Assembly: GCA_045863195.1 (NCBI GenBank)
Contig: BTUI01000004.1
Span: 124,001 to 188,000 of the forward strand
Reading direction: 5' to 3'
Source of the DNA: W-Chloroflexi-9 sp045863195
Lineage (GTDB): Bacteria > Chloroflexota > Dehalococcoidia > UBA2979
Length of the DNA: 64,000 bases
A model generated the notes under the pieces. The model saw nothing but the letters and a program-made list of their open reading frames with translations. It was not told where the DNA came from and ran no database searches. Position numbers and translations under genes: made by a program. Shown piece by piece: positions 34,052 to 41,923 of the stretch. How positions within the stretch are numbered: the first letter of the stretch is position 1; every line of letters begins with the position of its first letter.

Positions 34052-35026
34052 CTATGCGAGACGGCTGCGCCCGCCGCCCCCGGAGCCACCGCCGCCCGCG
34101 TCGCCGCGATGCTCGCGCAGGAGCGCCTCGACGTCCGCGAGCACCGCGCCGGCGTCCGGCAGCGACGCATCCGCATGCTTCCCGGCCGGTGCAGCGGCAC
34201 CTTCGGTCGCGGCCGCCGGCTGCGCACGGGCCTCGTCGTACTGCTGCTCCAGATTCGCGACGAACGTCGCCAGCGCCTCGGACTCCCGCGCCTGCTGCGC
34301 CGCCTGCCGTGCCACCTCCCCGATCTGGACGTCGAGCGCGCGGAGGTCCACGGTGACCCCCAGTTCAGACGCGAGCGCGGAGGCGAGCGACCGCGCAGCG
34401 TGCGGGCTGGGGTCGAGCCCGACGTAGAACGGCGCGATCGCATTCAGGGTGCCCGTCTGGATGCCCGCGTCGCGCAGCGCCGTCGCCAGCACCATCGTGA
34501 ATGTCGCGGGGCCCTGGTAGCGGGGCGCGGAGGGTGGCAGGCCGAAACGCCACGTCCGCACCGCCGCCGACAACGGGAACCACTGGAGCGGCGCGGGGCG
34601 GGTGTGTGGGGTGGCGCCGTTGAACGCGCTCAGCAGGACTGCCTCGCGGATCCCGTACTCCTCCGCCACCGCCACGACCGCGCGGGTGAACGCCTTCCAG
34701 CGCAGGTGCGGCTCCAGCGCGGTGAGGACGACCACGTCCCGCTCTGGCAGGGCGATGCGGTTAAATGCTACGACGGGCCAGTCGATGACCCGCTCGCCGT
34801 CCTCGATCCGGACGAGCGGCCGGACCACCGTGAAGTCGTAGTGCTCGTCCGGCTCGATCTCCGCGAGGATGCGCGACTCGCGGCCCTCCGCGAGGAGGGC
34901 GAGGGCTGCTGCGGCAGTGCTGTTGCCGGGCGCGCTGAACGCGGCGACCAGCAGTGGCCGCCGCAGCGCGTCCGCCTCCGCCATCGGCTCGTGGGCTGGC
35001 TCGGGGGCGGGCAGCGAGGTGTCCAC
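34052..35026 (-). CDS. PAC2-family protein (proteasome-assembly-chaperone-like)
   Basis: 324 residues from a GTG with GGAGGG about nine bases upstream. PLLVAAFSAPGNSTAAAALALL (about 24-45), the HYDFTVVRPLVRIEDGERVIDWP block (about 62-84) and VVVLTALEPHLRWKAF match PAC2/DUF75 proteins, as does ALLSAFNGATPHTRP-like sequence near 130-145. The C-terminal 90 residues are helical and end in a Gly-rich tail. Bacterial PAC2 proteins are linked to proteasome-like or protein quality-control functions but are poorly defined. It follows the CIRCE-controlled 161-residue gene by 31 bases, so heat-shock control is likely. Confidence 0.85.
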   Translation of the reverse strand: MDTSLPAPEPAHEPMAEADALRRPLLVAAFSAPGNSTAAAALALLAEGRESRILAEIEPDEHYDFTVVRPLVRIEDGERVIDWPVVAFNRIALPERDVVVLTALEPHLRWKAFTRAVVAVAEEYGIREAVLLSAFNGATPHTRPAPLQWFPLSAAVRTWRFGLPPSAPRYQGPATFTMVLATALRDAGIQTGTLNAIAPFYVGLDPSPHAARSLASALASELGVTVDLRALDVQIGEVARQAAQQARESEALATFVANLEQQYDEARAQPAAATEGAAAPAGKHADASLPDAGAVLADVEALLREHRGDAGGGGSGGGGRSRLA

Positions 35027-35057
35027 GGGCGGTCTCCCTCCGTGCTGGTGGTGCGGC

Positions 35058-35543
35058 TCAGGCGGCGAGCGGCGAACCGTCCGAGGCGTCCCGGGCGGCC
35101 TGTCCCATGAGGCTCAGCCCCAGGTGGGAGCGGAGCCACGGGACGAACTCCACCAGCCGCGTGAACTCCTCGAACCGCAGGCCGTGCAGGATCGCGTCAC
35201 GCTCCGCCTCGAAGCGGGCGCGGGCCGCCTCCCGGTCGAGGGAGGCCGCCGCCTCGTCGTAGGCGCGGGCCAGGATGCGCGCGTCCTCGGCATCGAGGGT
35301 GAGCCACGCGGTGAGGCGGCGGTGTGCCGCCTGCCGGCGGTCGAGGTCGGACAGGCGCGCCTCGGCGGCGAGTTCGCGAGCCGCGCGGTCGCGCAGCTCG
35401 TCGGCGCGGAGCGCCAGCAGTGCCTCGTAGTGGCGGGCGGCGGCGCGATCCGGGGTGTGGTCAGTCCAGACGGTGTCGTGCGCCTCGCCCAGGCCAGCGC
35501 GGAACGGGGCCGAAGGGCGGCGCTCCAGGACTGCGTCACGCAT
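35058..35543 (-). CDS. Uncharacterised 161-residue helical protein under a CIRCE element
   Basis: The ATG at 35543 is chosen because AGGAGG lies six bases upstream; an ATG nine codons earlier lacks one. The protein is almost entirely helical and charged, with many Ala/Arg/Glu residues and no signal peptide or membrane helix. RLTAWLTLDAED (76-87), LAR (91-93) and EFVPWLR (132-138) match the motifs and spacing of the 169-residue protein at 23682, so they are paralogues. The promoter region holds an HrcA operator 68 bases upstream, and PAC2 follows, suggesting a role in heat-shock protein quality control. I cannot assign the family. Confidence 0.75.
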   Translation of the reverse strand: MRDAVLERRPSAPFRAGLGEAHDTVWTDHTPDRAAARHYEALLALRADELRDRAARELAAEARLSDLDRRQAAHRRLTAWLTLDAEDARILARAYDEAAASLDREAARARFEAERDAILHGLRFEEFTRLVEFVPWLRSHLGLSLMGQAARDASDGSPLAA

Positions 35544-35610
35544 GACAGACCTCCTGACTGAATCCTCCATCTCTCGTGTGCGGCCCCCGTCGACGCGGGG
35601 TGATCAGATA

Positions 35611-35636
35611 TTAGCACTCTCGGTGAAGAGTGCTAA
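35611..35636 (-). promoter_or_regulatory. CIRCE element (HrcA operator) with overlapping promoter
   Basis: TTAGCACTC and GAGTGCTAA, the exact CIRCE arms, flank 8 bases; the canonical spacer is 9. On the minus strand the element overlaps a plausible sigma-70-type promoter: TTAGCA as -35 and TAATAT as -10, 17 bases apart. HrcA binds CIRCE and represses heat-shock genes until heat inactivates it. The downstream genes here are the unknown 161-residue protein and PAC2 rather than groEL or dnaK. Confidence 0.85.
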
Positions 35637-35876
35637 GACGCCCGAGCCAGACCCCACCACGCGCGTCGCGCGAGACGCAGGAGGGGCGGGCATTGCTCAC
35701 CGTGCCCGCGGCCGTCGGGGTCACCGAGGGCGACATCACGTCGGCGATGACGAACGTCGTCGTCTCATGGTCAAGGTGGAAGTCGTCGCCGCCCTGTCGA
35801 TGACGCGTGGCATGATGGCCCTCGCGTGTTGGCACGGCTGGCCGGCGCGTCACGACCGCACGGTGGAGGTGGGACG
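35637..35876. other. Intergenic stretch between CIRCE and the membrane-protein gene
   Basis: Apart from the CIRCE promoter at its left end, the 333-base gap 35544-35876 shows no convincing coding frame, hairpin or repeat. It presumably holds the promoter of the following membrane-protein gene. Confidence 0.5.
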
Positions 35877-36260
35877 GTGACCCGAGGGCTATTGACCGGG
35901 CTGCACGCGTTCCTCGCCGTTGGCGCGGTGGGGGCCGGCTACGGCTTCGTCTGCGACCCCAGCGGTGCGGCGGTCGGCATGGACGCGGCCTGGCTTTCCG
36001 GATCCCCGTTCGAGGACTACCGGGTGCCCGGCCTGTTTCTCGGCTTCGTGATCGGTGGCGCGAACCTCGCGAGCGCGTTCCTGCTCGCGCGCCGGCATCC
36101 CTTCGGGCCGCGCGTCAGCCTCGCGACCGGGCTGCTGCTCGTGGTCTGGCTCGCGATCCAGACGGCGATCCTCGGCGTCCGCCACTGGAGCCAGGCGATC
36201 TGGTGGGTCCTGTTCCCGAGTGTCGCTCTCCTCGCTGCCCGCCTGGCCCGAGGCCGCTAG
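35877..36260 (+). CDS. Small four-helix integral membrane protein
   Basis: 127 residues from the GTG at 35877, preceded by GGAGGTGGG. Four hydrophobic segments are visible at about residues 5-23, 47-66, 73-93 and 100-120, with FVCDPSGAAVGMD between the first two. There are no charged or catalytic motifs to suggest a transport or enzyme role. It resembles small DoxX/DUF-type membrane proteins only in size and topology. A hairpin 21 bases after the stop ends the transcript. Confidence 0.7.
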   Translation: MTRGLLTGLHAFLAVGAVGAGYGFVCDPSGAAVGMDAAWLSGSPFEDYRVPGLFLGFVIGGANLASAFLLARRHPFGPRVSLATGLLLVVWLAIQTAILGVRHWSQAIWWVLFPSVALLAARLARGR

Positions 36261-36280
36261 TCAGGCCCGCAAGAACGCAC

Positions 36281-36308
36281 CGGGGCGGCGAGTCACCTCG
36301 CCGCCCCG
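36281..36308. terminator. Hairpin between convergent genes
   Basis: A perfect 12-bp stem, CGGGGCGGCGAG-TCAC-CTCGCCGCCCCG. It stands between the membrane-protein gene (plus) and a short minus-strand gene; TTCTT follows on the minus side. It can terminate both. Confidence 0.6.
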
Positions 36309-36330
36309 TGTCGATGCCCTCAGCGCGCGG

Positions 36331-36486
36331 CTAGCGCATGCGGGCGAAGTGGCTCACACACTGGGCCTGGTTGCGGAACGTGGGCGAGGCGAGCTGCTGC
36401 CCGCCAGACGCGGGCTGCAGTTCACACGTCTCATTCGAGTCCCTCCACCAGCGTCCACCGTGGCCGCCGCGGCGGCGCGGTATCAC
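36331..36486 (-). CDS. Possible small protein with CVSHF C-terminal motif
   Basis: A 51-residue frame from a GTG at 36486, with GGAGAGG a few bases upstream. The start is uncertain because the frame stays open beyond it. The N-terminal half is Arg/Gly/Trp-rich. The C-terminus (PTFRNQAQCVSHFARMR) resembles the F-x-N-Q-x-x-C-V-S ending of many small exported bacterial proteins, with a second Cys in ETCEL. The bidirectional hairpin just after its stop supports a real transcript. No clear signal peptide is visible, so function and location are unknown. Confidence 0.4.
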   Translation of the reverse strand: MIPRRRGGHGGRWWRDSNETCELQPASGGQQLASPTFRNQAQCVSHFARMR

Positions 36487-36599
36487 GTCACCTCTCCGCT
36501 CCCTGATCGGCAGGGCGCGGAGGCTGCTGCGCCGGCGGGCGTTCGCTACCGTTAGCGTAGGGTGTGTGGCGTGGGCGCGTGGTGGATGCGAGGGGACGC

Positions 36600-39011
36600 A
36601 TGAGCGACGCAGGCGAACTTCACCTCGGTGAGCGGCTGGACCTGGCGAACGGCGAGGCCGCCGGCCCGCTCACGTACGACCGGGACGACCTCACCACGCA
36701 TGGCGTCATCGTCGGCATGACCGGCTCCGGCAAGACCGGCCTCGCCGTGGTGCTGCTGGAGGAGGCGCTCGCCTCCGGCATCCCCGCGCTGATCCTGGAC
36801 CCGAAAGGGGACATGCCGAACCTGCTCCTGAACTTCCCCGAGTTCCGCGCCGCCGACTTTGAGCCCTGGGTGAACGAGGGCGACGCGAAGAACGCCGGGA
36901 TGGCCGTGCCGGACTTCGCCGCCGCGCAGGCCGAGTCGTGGCGGAGCGGCCTGGCGGGTGCCGGCATCACGCCCGACCGGATGCGCGCGCTGCGTGACGG
37001 CATCGAGTTCAACGTGTTCACGCCGGGCTCCACGACCGGACGCCCGCTCAACATCGTCGGCGACCTCGCCGCGCCGGCGAGCGCGGACGCCGAATCCCTG
37101 CGCGAGGAGGCGGCGGCGCTCGTCACCGGGCTCCTCTCGCTCGTCGGGATTGAGGGCGACCCGCTCGCCAGCCGGGAGCACATCCTGCTCGCGAACATCG
37201 TGGAGTCGGCGTGGGCTGCGGGACGCGACCTCGACCTCCCCTCGCTCATCGGTGCGGTGCTGACGCCGCCGTTCCGGAAACTCGGCGTCTTCGAACTCGA
37301 CTCCTTCTTCCCGGAGGTCGACCGACGCGCGCTCGCCATGCGGCTCAACGGGCTGGTGGCATCGCCCTCGTTCGCCGCGTGGACGCACGGGGAGCCGCTG
37401 GAGATCGGGTCGCTGCTGTATGGCGCCGGCGGGAAGCCGCGCGCCTCGATCCTCTACCTCGCCCACCTCAGCGATGCCGAGCGCCAGTTCGTTGTGAGCC
37501 TGGTGCTCGCGCGGATGGTGACGTGGATGCGCGCGCAGAGCGGCACGAACAACCTCCGTGCGCTCGTCTATATGGACGAGGTCGTGGGCTTCGTCCCGCC
37601 GTCCGCGGAGCCGCCGGCGAAGCGGCCGATCATGACGCTGCTCAAGCAGGCCCGCGCGTACGGTGTGGGCGTGGTGCTGGCGACGCAGAATCCGGTCGAC
37701 CTGGACTACAAGGCAATGTCCAACGCCGGGACGTGGATGATCGGCCGCCTCCAGACGGAGCGCGACAAGGCCCGCATCCTGGAGGCGCTGTCATCCGCCT
37801 CCGGTGGCGTCGACCTGCCCGCGATCGACGCCGCGATTAGCGGCCTCGGCAAGCGGCAGTTCATCCTCCACAACACGCACGACCGAGGCGGCCCGCAGCG
37901 CTTCTCCACGCGCTGGGCGATCTCCTACTTGCGCGGCCCGCTCACGCGCCAGCAACTCGCGCTGCTCCCCGGCGCGAGGAGCGTCGCCCCCGCCGGCTCC
38001 GACAGCGCCTCGCCCACCCCGGCGCGGCCGAAGGCTGACGCGGCACCCGCGCCGGCCCTCGCCGAGGACGAGACGACGGTGCCGCCGAAGGTCGCCTCCG
38101 GCGTCGAGGTCACGTTCGTCGACCCGGCCGCGCCGTGGGCGGCGGCGTTCGGAGCCGCGCCGGACGGGACGCGCCTGCGCCCGGCCCTGGCCGCCACGGT
38201 GCGCCTGAGGTTCGACGACGCGACCGCCGGCGTGAACCACGTGGAGGAGTGGGAGGCGATCCTGCCGCTGGACGAGGACGTCTCGCCGGAGGCCGCCGTC
38301 GCGGTGGACTTCGACCCTCGCGACTTCCGCCCGACGGCGCCTGCGGGCGCGGTGTTCCGGCTGCCTCGCGGCGCCGTGGACACCGCCGCCTTCTTCAAGG
38401 AGGTCGAGCGCGGCCTGAAGGCCTCACTCCTTCACTCGCGGACGATCCAGATCTACGTGAACCGCGAACTGCGCCTGTACGGCCGCGCCGGCGAGAGCGA
38501 GGAGGCGTTCCGCGAGCGCTGCCTGGAGGTCGCGCGCGCCGAAGCGGACCGCGAGGCCGCGAAACTCCGCTCCGTCTTCGAGTCGAAGATGGAGCGCGTC
38601 CGCGCCGCCATCGAGCGGGCGGAGGAGCGCGTGGCGCAGGTGCGCGAGGACGAACGCACACGCAAGAGCCACGAGGTCGTCGCTGGTGTCGGCGACCTCC
38701 TCGGCGCGTTCCTGGGCGGCAAGGCCTCCGCCGGCGCGATCGCGAAGCGGCTCGGCCGCTCCGCCACCGGCGTCTCGTCACGTCGCGGTCAGACCTCGCG
38801 CACCCGTCAGCGCCTCGAAGGCGTGCAGAGCGACCTCGAGCGCCGCACCGAGGAACTGGAGGAGATCGAGGCGGACCTGCAGGACGACCTCGCCGACCTC
38901 GTCGAAGAGTGGGAGGAGAAGGCCGCCGCCGTCGAGCCGCTCACCCTCGCCCTGGAGCAGGACGACGTGACCGTGCAGGACCTCAAGGTCGCCTGGATCC
39001 CCACCGCCTGA
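36600..39011 (+). CDS. HerA-like (DUF87/DUF853) ATPase with C-terminal coiled coil
   Basis: 803 residues from the ATG at 36600, with GAGGGGA upstream. Walker A is GMTGSGKTG (39-47); ALILDPKGDMPNLL and the Walker B-like LRALVYMDEVVGFVP (about 320-334) follow; QARAYGVGVVLATQNPVDLDY and MIGRLQTERDK are typical of HerA/FtsK-type hexameric ATPases. Residues about 490-800 are a Pro/Ala linker, a beta-rich region and a long charged coiled coil (ERVRAAIERAEERVAQVREDE). HerA-type proteins translocate DNA, often with a nuclease; no NurA is adjacent here. Conflict- or repair-related function is possible. Confidence 0.85.
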   Translation: MSDAGELHLGERLDLANGEAAGPLTYDRDDLTTHGVIVGMTGSGKTGLAVVLLEEALASGIPALILDPKGDMPNLLLNFPEFRAADFEPWVNEGDAKNAGMAVPDFAAAQAESWRSGLAGAGITPDRMRALRDGIEFNVFTPGSTTGRPLNIVGDLAAPASADAESLREEAAALVTGLLSLVGIEGDPLASREHILLANIVESAWAAGRDLDLPSLIGAVLTPPFRKLGVFELDSFFPEVDRRALAMRLNGLVASPSFAAWTHGEPLEIGSLLYGAGGKPRASILYLAHLSDAERQFVVSLVLARMVTWMRAQSGTNNLRALVYMDEVVGFVPPSAEPPAKRPIMTLLKQARAYGVGVVLATQNPVDLDYKAMSNAGTWMIGRLQTERDKARILEALSSASGGVDLPAIDAAISGLGKRQFILHNTHDRGGPQRFSTRWAISYLRGPLTRQQLALLPGARSVAPAGSDSASPTPARPKADAAPAPALAEDETTVPPKVASGVEVTFVDPAAPWAAAFGAAPDGTRLRPALAATVRLRFDDATAGVNHVEEWEAILPLDEDVSPEAAVAVDFDPRDFRPTAPAGAVFRLPRGAVDTAAFFKEVERGLKASLLHSRTIQIYVNRELRLYGRAGESEEAFRERCLEVARAEADREAAKLRSVFESKMERVRAAIERAEERVAQVREDERTRKSHEVVAGVGDLLGAFLGGKASAGAIAKRLGRSATGVSSRRGQTSRTRQRLEGVQSDLERRTEELEEIEADLQDDLADLVEEWEEKAAAVEPLTLALEQDDVTVQDLKVAWIPTA

Positions 39012-39048
39012 TCGGGCGCCTCTGACACGGGGTGAAGGAGTGACCGCA

Positions 39049-39315
39049 ATGGACGAACTCATTCAGCACGTCGCGCAGCGCGCGGGCATCAGCCCGGAGT
39101 AGGCCCAGAAGGCCATCGACACGATCCTCGATCAGTTGAGGGAGCGTCTCCCGGAGCCGCTCGCCGGCCAGATCCAGGGCCTGCTGGAGGGCACCGGCTC
39201 GCCTGGCGACCTGCTCAGGGGCCTTCCGGGCGGCCTCGGGGCCTCTTCAACCGGTAGAACGCTCCCGGTCGCGACGCCACTCATCGAGGGCGCCCGGAGA
39301 GGCGCCCGGCGCTGA
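39049..39315 (+). pseudogene. Small helical protein gene interrupted by an in-frame TAG
   Basis: A good ribosome site (AAGGAG) precedes the ATG at 39049. The frame reads MDELIQHVAQRAGISPE, meets TAG at 39100-39102, then continues sensibly as AQKAIDTILDQLRERLPEP and further to a TGA at 39313-39315, 88 codons in all. The two halves join as one amphipathic helical protein like the small DUF2267-type or similar two-helix families, in which Gln follows ISPE. A single C-to-T change of CAG would explain the stop. Many other genes here end in TAG, so code reassignment is excluded. It could be a recent pseudogene, a sequencing error or rare readthrough. Confidence 0.6.
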
Positions 39316-39340
39316 CGGTCACGCGCGAGCCGCGGCGGGG

Positions 39341-40048
39341 TCAGGCCGCAGGCGTCGGCGCGCTGGCCGGCGGGCCGAAGCGGTAGCCATAGCCCCGCAC
39401 CGTGGCGAGGTAGCGCGGCTGGTCGGGGTCGTCGCCCAGCTTCTCGCGGAGTCGGCGGACGTAGACCCGCAGGTAGTCCACCTCGTCCGCGTACTCCGGG
39501 CCCCACACGTGCTGCAGGATCGCCTCGTGCCGCTGCACCGAGCCTCGATGCTGCGCGAGGTGCTGGAGCAGGTGGTACTCCGTGGGTGTGAGCGCCACGA
39601 TGCGCCCGGCCACGCGCACCTCCTGCTGCTCGACGTCGAGCTCAAGGTCGCCGAGGCGGATCACCGGACCGGTGGTGCGCGCCATCTGCTCGCGCCGTAG
39701 CACGGCGCGGACGCGCTCGATCAGTTCGCGGTGGTTGAACGGCTTCGTCACGTAGTCGTCCGCGCCGGCCTGCAGTCCGCGGATCTTCTCGTCCGTGCCG
39801 TCACGCGCAGTCAGCATCACCACCGGCACGTTGGAGGTCGCACGGATGCGCTCCAGCACGCTGAAGCCGTCCTCGCCCGGCAGGCCGATGTCGAGCAGCA
39901 CCAGGTCGAACGGCTCGGCCTCCAGCGCGGCGAGCGCGGACCGGCCGTCCGAGGCGGCGACCACGTGGGCGTCCGGCCACAGCAGCATGAAGTTCAGCTG
40001 GACCGACTCCACCACCTCCGGGGCGTCATCCACGACGAGCAGGTTCAT
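39341..40048 (-). CDS. OmpR/PhoB-family response regulator
   Basis: 235 residues. The receiver domain (1-118) has the acidic pair VDDAP, the phosphorylation site Asp53 in LLDIGLPGEDG, Thr in MLTARDG and Lys in VTKPF. The C-terminal winged helix (about 130-225) carries the family pattern LTPTEYHLLQHLAQHRG and DYLRVYVRRLREKLGDDP, ending GYGYRFG. The kinase gene overlaps its start by four bases (ATGA), so the two are a couple. It resembles KdpE-like regulators in its C-terminal half; the target genes are unknown. Confidence 0.95.
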   Translation of the reverse strand: MNLLVVDDAPEVVESVQLNFMLLWPDAHVVAASDGRSALAALEAEPFDLVLLDIGLPGEDGFSVLERIRATSNVPVVMLTARDGTDEKIRGLQAGADDYVTKPFNHRELIERVRAVLRREQMARTTGPVIRLGDLELDVEQQEVRVAGRIVALTPTEYHLLQHLAQHRGSVQRHEAILQHVWGPEYADEVDYLRVYVRRLREKLGDDPDQPRYLATVRGYGYRFGPPASAPTPAA

Positions 40049-41073
40049 GTCTGTTCACTCCCGGCCGCGCCTTCGCCGCGCGGCACCGTCACCCTGAACG
40101 TGCTGCCGCGGCCGACCTCGCTCTCCACGTCGATGCTGCCGCCGTGCGCCTGCACCGTGGCGAGGGCGATCGGCAGACCGAGGCCGCTGCCGCCCTCGAT
40201 GTCCGAGCGTCCGCGGAAGAACCGCTCGAACAGGTGGCGCTGGTCGTCCGGGCTGATGCCGGGGCCGTGGTCACGCACCTCCCACACCACGACATCGCCC
40301 TGCTGCCGCACGCTGACCTCGATCGCCGCGCCGTCCGGCGAGAACTTCTGCGCATTCGACACGATGTTGCCGAGCGCCTGCACGAGGCGTCGACGGTCCG
40401 CATACACGGCCGGCGATTCCGGTACGACGTCCAGGTGCACGGCCTGCCCGCGCGCCTGCACCAACGGGGCGACGAGGTCCACCGCGTCGCGGGCCACCTC
40501 GTTCGCGTCCACCCAGCGGCGCTCCATCTGCAGCCGCCCGGCGCGATAGCGCGCGAGGTCGAGCAGGCTCTCGATCAGGTGTTGCATCCCCTCCGCGCTC
40601 GCGGAGACGCGGTCCAGCAGGCGCTGCCGGATATCGTCGCTCGTCTGCGCGTTCGAATCGATGAGGAGCCCCACGCACGTGCGGATCGCCGTGAGCGGTG
40701 TCTTCAGCTCATGCGCGATCGTCGCGACGAAGTCCGTCCGGAGTTCCTCCAGCTCCGCGAGGCGTGTCGCCACGTCCGGCCGGTCGAGGATGGCGCCCGG
40801 TCCGTAGTCGCGCCCGAGCGTGGTGCGGGTGTAGGAGGGCACGCTGCCCTCCGTCGACGCGAGCCGCACCAGTCCCAGGTCGCCGAGGCGTCGGAGGGCC
40901 GCCGCGGTCGTGGACTCGTCGAGCGATGCGGCGAGCGTGCGGACGCGCTGCACGACCTCCGCGGACGAGGCGGGCTCGGCGAGCAGCAGGAGGACGAGCG
41001 CGTCCACCGGCTCGCTCGCCGCGCCGTCGCCTGCCGCTGTCGGGGGCCGGGGCTCGGATGGTTGGCCGACCAT
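40045..41073 (-). CDS. Soluble histidine kinase with N-terminal PadR-like winged-helix domain
   Basis: 342 residues from the ATG at 41073, with GGAGGCGGCC just upstream. Residues about 22-92 read as a winged helix of the PadR type: DALVLLLLAEPASSAEVVQR, STTAAALRRLGDLGLVR and SYTRTTLGRDYG. No membrane segment is present. The kinase core follows: His121 in ATIAHELKTPL, the N box GNIVSNAQKFS, DHGPGIS and GGSGLGLPIAL. The pair with the response regulator is complete. Sensory input probably comes through the winged-helix domain or a bound ligand or DNA, which is rare for histidine kinases. Confidence 0.88.
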   Translation of the reverse strand: MVGQPSEPRPPTAAGDGAASEPVDALVLLLLAEPASSAEVVQRVRTLAASLDESTTAAALRRLGDLGLVRLASTEGSVPSYTRTTLGRDYGPGAILDRPDVATRLAELEELRTDFVATIAHELKTPLTAIRTCVGLLIDSNAQTSDDIRQRLLDRVSASAEGMQHLIESLLDLARYRAGRLQMERRWVDANEVARDAVDLVAPLVQARGQAVHLDVVPESPAVYADRRRLVQALGNIVSNAQKFSPDGAAIEVSVRQQGDVVVWEVRDHGPGISPDDQRHLFERFFRGRSDIEGGSGLGLPIALATVQAHGGSIDVESEVGRGSTFRVTVPRGEGAAGSEQT

Positions 41074-41155
41074 GGCCGCCTCCCGTGACGCGCTGTGGCT
41101 GGCACCGGGCCGCCCGAGGTGGCTCGGGCCGCCCGGAGACAAGGCGCTCGTCGCG

Positions 41156-41629
41156 CTACTCGTGCCGCACCACGATAACGCGCAGGTGGCGCTGGCCTCG
41201 CGGCGTCTCCACCGCGACGCGGTCGCCGACCTCCGCGCCGAGGAGCGCGCGCCCGATCGGGGAGTCGAAGGCGACCTTCCGCGTGGCCGGGTCGGACTCG
41301 GTCGGCAGCACGATTTCGTACGCCTCGACCGGGCCGTCCGGCTCCGTCTGCGCGCTGACCAGGCTGCCGACGATCGCGCGTGAGCTGATCGGCACCACGT
41401 GCGCGCGCTCCGCGAGGTCACGTAGCGAGGCGGCCTGCATCTCAAGCGTCTGCCGAGGCGCAACGCGCGCGTCGCCGGCCTCGTCCAGCAGTTCGCCGCG
41501 GATCACCTGGTCCAGCAGCGTCTCCACCTCCCGCAGGCGGTGGCGGAGGCGCACGTACACCTGCGCCATCATCGGGATCGACTGCGCTGCAACGGCCTCG
41601 GAGACGGCGGGGTTGGTCTGGGTCGACAT
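41156..41629 (-). CDS. GreA/GreB C-terminal domain protein (Gre-like transcription factor)
   Basis: 157 residues from the ATG at 41629, preceded by GAGGAA. Residues about 85-155 match the FKBP-like C-terminal Gre domain, with FDSPIGRALLGAEVGDRVAVE being the clearest block. The N-terminal part has one helical stretch (VYVRLRHRLREVETLLDQVI) but lacks the acidic tip with the SENAEY-like motif of true GreA, so it may bind RNA polymerase without stimulating cleavage, like Rnk or GreA-like anti-factors. It lies 82 bases upstream of the kinase gene on the same strand. Confidence 0.8.
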   Translation of the reverse strand: MSTQTNPAVSEAVAAQSIPMMAQVYVRLRHRLREVETLLDQVIRGELLDEAGDARVAPRQTLEMQAASLRDLAERAHVVPISSRAIVGSLVSAQTEPDGPVEAYEIVLPTESDPATRKVAFDSPIGRALLGAEVGDRVAVETPRGQRHLRVIVVRHE

Positions 41630-41923
41630 CGTCGGTTCCTCTCGGACACGCACGGACACGGACCGCCAACGGCGGCCGCCCATGCTGAAGGAGTGGTGGT
41701 GAATGGCAGGGCGCCGTGCGCTGCGTCGCCTGCTTGGAGGATACCCGCCCGGAGGTGGCTCGTGGTCCTCACTCCATGAATACGACGTGAATGATCCGAA
41801 GGGTGAGGTGAGGAAGTGGAGGGGAGCGGTTGCAGGACGGCACGGTAACAGTGCGTCTTGCTGGACGCCGCGGGCGTGGACATGATCTGCCGCGGGCATG
41901 CCAGTGTGTGCTCCACGCCATGC

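Noticed and set aside
39100..39102. TAG read as a sense codon
   Set aside because: Many intact genes here (for example at 7536, 12384 and 15111) end in TAG, and no general reassignment is visible.
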